This document shows, piece by piece, positions 5,565-8,284 of a DNA stretch of 8,284 bases. This stretch comes from Planctomicrobium sp. (GTDB lineage: Bacteria; Planctomycetota; Planctomycetia; Planctomycetales; Planctomycetaceae): assembly GCA_029259835.1 (NCBI GenBank), contig JAJDEL010000804.1, forward strand, positions 1-8,284, given 5' to 3'. The position numbers and the translations under genes were made by a program. A model generated the notes under the pieces. It saw only the letters and a program-made list of their open reading frames with translations, did no database searches and was not told where the DNA came from. The number at the start of each line of letters is the position of its first letter. Position 1 is the first letter of the stretch.

Positions 5565-7874
5565 TTGAATAACACGGTCGGCAAGCCTGTTCTGGAGTCT
5601 TCACCAGAGTCCCCGTTGCGCTTGCTGGTTCCGTATTTCATTCTGGCCTGGATTCTGGTTTTCTGGTCTCGATTTTTTTTAACGGTACTACCTGGCGTCG
5701 GGACGGGTGATCTTGACCGGTTAGACATTTTGTTTGCCGTTCCGGAGATATTGTGGAATAACGTTTTTCCGGAACGCGGTCCGAATGCAACATCTAGTTG
5801 GGCGCACTTGAGTCAGCGATTTCCGATTCTAGGGTACGCGTTGTTCATGCTCGCTGGAGCGTTCGCCATGGGCCGGTTAGCTCTGAGAGGAATGGGGCTG
5901 CGTTCCGTTTTGGATCGCGTGACACAGACCGCGTTCGCTGGCGGACTGGGATTGTCGATACTTTCTTTGTTGACGTTAGCATTGGGCAAATTTGGATTTC
6001 TCAATCGCGGGTTATTCATTTTGCTGCTGCTGATTCCGGTTATCGTTGAGTGCTTCTACTCGATGCGTACAAAGAATCAAAATGTACGGCGAAGCGATAA
6101 ATCGGGAGCACGCGATTCATCACTTCGCTTGATCGTTGCTGGCTGCGTCTTCTTTCTCGCTCCGATGCTTCTCGGAGCGATGCTACCTTCGACAGATTTT
6201 GACGTGAAAGAATATCACCTCGGCGGACCGAAAGAGTATTTCCTTGCTGGGGAAGTTCACTTCCTCCCTCACAATGTTTATACGAGTTTTCCGTTTCTGA
6301 CCGAGATGTTGACACTGTTCGGGATGGTCCTTAAAGATGACTGGTTCACCGGAGCTTTGGTTGGCAAAACGGTCTTGATGGTGTTCGCCCCGCTCACTGC
6401 ACTCGGAATTTTTGCTGTGGGCCGAAGAGTCGCTGGTTCGAATGCTGGGGCATTGGGGGCGCTGGTTTACCTCTCGACACCGTGGGCATATCGGATTTCG
6501 ATCATTGCTTACACGGAAGGTGCTTTATGCTGTTATGTCATACTGTCGCTGTTGTCGTTGATGATCTGGCTTGAGAAATTGAACAGTGCGGAGAGTTCAC
6601 CGACTCAGCAACGAGCGATGTCATTGCTCTGCGGTTTGCTCGCTGGCAGTGCAATTGCGACAAAGTATCCTGGCATGGTTCTGGTCGCGATTCCTGTTGC
6701 CGTTGTCATGCTGGCTATCGTTGTGATTCGAAAGATCCCTGCACGACAGGCAGTTTCCATGGCGGCTCTGTATGTTGTTGGAGGCGTCATCACTTTTGGA
6801 CCCTGGGTGGTCAAGAATACAGTTGAGACCGGCAACCCGGTTTATCCTCTCCTCTATTCTGTGTTCGGTGGCGAAGACTGGGATGATGAACTCAATGAGA
6901 AATGGAAAAATGGTCACGCGCGACCATCTCCTCTACTGAAGAGTCCGGTCGCGATGGGGCAAGACCTCAAGAAGAACGTTGTCGATGTCACCATCGGCAG
7001 CGTTTGGCAATCGCCGCTGATGTTCGGCTTGGCGCCGCTGGCGTTATTATATCTCGAGCGACGCAAACAACTTTGGATCGTCATCGGTACTGCGTTTTCG
7101 ATGCTGCTCGTCTGGTACACGCTGACGCATCTCATCGACCGATTTTGGGTGCCGGTGCTGCCGGTGATTGCAGTGCTGTCAGGCATCAGCTTGGTGGCGA
7201 TTCGAGAGATATTTGTATCTAAGGAACGTGACAATTTCCAACTCTTCGACTGGCTCTGGAAAGGGATCTGCCTGCTGCTTAGTCTGACGCTTATCTACAA
7301 CTTTACACTGATGACAACTGAGGCATCTGGGTATAACGCATACCTCATCGACTACGCGGCAGCTCGTCAGCATGCGAAACCAGCTTCCGTGCAACTCGCG
7401 GAACAAGCAGTCGGAGAGAACGGTCGTGTTCTCTTCGTTGGGGAAGCGATGCACTTCGACGCAGAATGCGAATACCGCTACAACACCGTGTTTGACCATT
7501 CGCTTCTCGAACAATGGACTACAAAAAAACTGGGCAGAAACGAATGGGAACTGCTCTCAGTCGAAGAGATCGCAAAGAACTTTCGCGACGAAGGGATCAC
7601 GCACGTCCTTGTCAATTGGAACGAAATTCTCCGCTTACGCACAACCTACGGGTATACGGACTTCATTTCGCCTGCAAGGTTTGAAGAACTGGGCGAACGC
7701 TGGCATTTTGTCGAAATCCCACTGCCGGAGAGTTACAATCTTCGCGACTGGGAAGGGGTAGACGATTCGTGGAAAAACGAAATAGAACACTGGGGACCAG
7801 AACTCAAGCGAACGACGTTCACTGGAGAAACAATGATGAAGCAATATCAATTGTTTGAGTTGCCGAAGGAATAG
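5565..7874 (+). CDS. Polytopic GT-C fold glycosyltransferase (ArnT/PMT-like, family 39 type)
   Basis: The 769-residue membrane protein probably moves a sugar from a polyprenyl-phosphate carrier to an acceptor on the outer face of the inner membrane. About 14 hydrophobic segments are visible, among them 21-41, 87-105, 123-141, 147-164, 188-208, 294-312, 318-336, 369-388, 396-414, 503-520, 527-547 and 564-582. The loop after segment 188-208 carries STDFDVKEYH (209-218); its acidic residues D211, D213 and E216 fit the catalytic acidic motif of GT-C enzymes in their first large outer loop. THLIDRFWVPVLPV (521-534) matches the Arg-aromatic-Pro pattern late in such proteins. Residues 585-769 are soluble and probably extracytoplasmic, with alternating strands and helices (RVLFVGE 621-627, ITHVLVNW 678-685). 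The start is TTG with a good AGGAAG site. Donor and acceptor cannot be read from the sequence. A small membrane-protein frame follows two bases after the stop. Confidence 0.8.
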   Translation: MNNTVGKPVLESSPESPLRLLVPYFILAWILVFWSRFFLTVLPGVGTGDLDRLDILFAVPEILWNNVFPERGPNATSSWAHLSQRFPILGYALFMLAGAFAMGRLALRGMGLRSVLDRVTQTAFAGGLGLSILSLLTLALGKFGFLNRGLFILLLLIPVIVECFYSMRTKNQNVRRSDKSGARDSSLRLIVAGCVFFLAPMLLGAMLPSTDFDVKEYHLGGPKEYFLAGEVHFLPHNVYTSFPFLTEMLTLFGMVLKDDWFTGALVGKTVLMVFAPLTALGIFAVGRRVAGSNAGALGALVYLSTPWAYRISIIAYTEGALCCYVILSLLSLMIWLEKLNSAESSPTQQRAMSLLCGLLAGSAIATKYPGMVLVAIPVAVVMLAIVVIRKIPARQAVSMAALYVVGGVITFGPWVVKNTVETGNPVYPLLYSVFGGEDWDDELNEKWKNGHARPSPLLKSPVAMGQDLKKNVVDVTIGSVWQSPLMFGLAPLALLYLERRKQLWIVIGTAFSMLLVWYTLTHLIDRFWVPVLPVIAVLSGISLVAIREIFVSKERDNFQLFDWLWKGICLLLSLTLIYNFTLMTTEASGYNAYLIDYAAARQHAKPASVQLAEQAVGENGRVLFVGEAMHFDAECEYRYNTVFDHSLLEQWTTKKLGRNEWELLSVEEIAKNFRDEGITHVLVNWNEILRLRTTYGYTDFISPARFEELGERWHFVEIPLPESYNLRDWEGVDDSWKNEIEHWGPELKRTTFTGETMMKQYQLFELPKE

Positions 7875-7876
7875 CC

Positions 7877-8053
7877 ATGTTGCAAGACAGCACGGAAGCA
7901 GAAGATCTGGAGACAGCGAAACTTCTGCTTCGTATGACGGGGCTTGCTTTCGTCTGCCTGCTTTTGGCTCTGGTCCCAATTCGGCGAGAGCAGGAATTTC
8001 TTTTTGGACTCTTACGAGGCGGGGGGCTATCCGGCGCGTTTGTGATTTCGTAG
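7877..8053 (+). CDS. Small membrane protein, 58 residues, apparently cut short by an in-frame TAG
   Basis: The ATG lies two bases after the glycosyltransferase stop, with AAGGAA (7866-7871) five bases upstream as ribosome binding site, so it is probably translated from the same transcript. The product has an acidic start (residues 3-12), a basic-flanked membrane segment (about 17-34, ending ALVPIRRE) and a second hydrophobic stretch (49-58, GGLSGAFVIS) that ends abruptly at TAG 8051-8053 in the middle of what looks like a membrane helix. The same frame then continues as membrane-protein-like sequence to 8191. The longest + frame here (7855-8253) is Cys/Arg-rich and looks like a shadow. I do not recognise the family. 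It may be a real short protein, the 5' part of a broken gene, or a gene with a sequencing error near a contig end. Confidence 0.5.
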   Translation: MLQDSTEAEDLETAKLLLRMTGLAFVCLLLALVPIRREQEFLFGLLRGGGLSGAFVIS

Positions 8054-8191
8054 ATCGCGGCTGGTGCGTCCACTTGGGCTGCCATCCGAATTCGGAAGCG
8101 GCAAGTTGTCGTTGCAGTGCTGCTTTCCGTACCATTGGCTTTGGCCTCAACTGCGTACGCATATTATTTATTTTTCATTCTATTTTTGTGA
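8054..8191 (+). pseudogene. In-frame continuation of the small membrane protein after the TAG
   Basis: Directly after TAG 8051-8053 the same frame stays open for 45 codons to TGA 8189-8191. It starts IAAGASTWAAIRIRKRQ, which would complete the helix broken by the stop and add a basic cytoplasmic end. A long hydrophobic segment follows (VVVAVLLSVPLALAS then TAYAYYLFF). Joined, the frame would give a protein of about 104 residues with three or four membrane segments. It has no start codon with a ribosome binding site of its own near 8054. TAG ends the Lon-domain gene and the glycosyltransferase gene in this window, so general recoding of TAG is unlikely. Confidence 0.45.
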
Positions 8192-8227
8192 ACAAAGTAG
8201 TCGGTTTTGGAACCCAAAAAAATGTGT

Positions 8228-8284
8228 TTGGAAAAAAAAAATTCCGGATATAATCTCAAGATAATGCAAAGAAAAAGGGAGGGA
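8228..8284 (+). promoter_or_regulatory. Candidate promoter and Shine-Dalgarno site of a gene starting beyond the window
   Basis: A perfect TATAAT lies at 8249-8254, with TTGGAA (8228-8233, four of six -35 bases) upstream at a short 15-base spacing. A strong ribosome-binding motif, GGAGG (8278-8282), follows about 24 bases downstream, at the very end of the window. Together they suggest a transcription start near 8261 and a start codon a few bases past 8284. The A-rich composition here also makes chance matches more likely. Confidence 0.35.

Noticed and set aside
7635..8162. 175-residue minus-strand frame across the end of the glycosyltransferase gene
   Set aside because: It runs antisense to about 240 bases of supported coding sequence and shows no domain, signal or membrane pattern.
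7855..8253. 132-residue + strand reading frame overlapping the end of the glycosyltransferase gene
   Set aside because: Its translation is rich in Cys, Arg and Ser without recognisable structure, it overlaps the previous gene, and the neighbouring frame from 7877 gives coherent membrane-protein sequence with a ribosome binding site.

Overview
The window looks like chromosomal DNA from a free-living Gram-negative bacterium, most likely a member of the Planctomycetota. This is inferred from several things together: a secreted PmoA/DUF6807-family protein, an exosortase-type CPBP protease, a very large GT-C glycosyltransferase with a soluble C-terminal domain, few clear Shine-Dalgarno sites, moderate GC, and GC-rich nested palindromes between genes. 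I see no phage, plasmid, transposase, CRISPR, tRNA or rRNA genes. The gene content is largely housekeeping and envelope functions. No new multi-gene system is evident. The unusual material lies in domain architecture, intergenic repeats and one interrupted small gene.

Layout. Positions 1-227 hold no gene I can support. A + strand gene (279-938, possibly from 228) encodes a stand-alone Lon substrate-binding-domain protein. It ends one base from the end of a convergent minus-strand pair: kdsA (2471 down to 1605) followed by a CPBP/CAAX-type membrane protease (1608 down to 940), which overlap at a GTGATG junction and are probably co-transcribed. Positions 2472-2676 hold a degenerate palindromic repeat with GTAGGGTGGGTG ends. 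Upstream of it on the minus strand is a secreted PmoA-family protein (3834 down to 2677) carrying an SH3-like insertion. A 170-base divergent promoter region (3835-4004) with a short palindrome separates it from aroC (4005-5138, +), chorismate synthase.

Positions 5139-5564 are non-coding and dominated by a 207-base nested palindromic element (5310-5516). Then comes a 769-residue polytopic GT-C glycosyltransferase (5565-7874, TTG start with a good ribosome binding site). Two bases after it, a small membrane-protein reading frame (from 7877) is cut by an in-frame TAG at 8051-8053 but continues in the same frame as membrane-protein-like sequence to 8191. The last 90 bases are A-rich and end in a TATAAT box and a GGAGG motif, suggesting that another + strand gene starts just past the window.

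How the genes relate: kdsA makes the phosphorylated precursor of KDO for lipopolysaccharide, the GT-C enzyme probably adds sugars from a lipid carrier on the outer face of the inner membrane, and the CPBP protease belongs to a family associated with exosortase protein sorting. Three of the genes therefore point to the cell envelope. aroC (aromatic amino acids) and the Lon-domain protein have no evident functional link to them.
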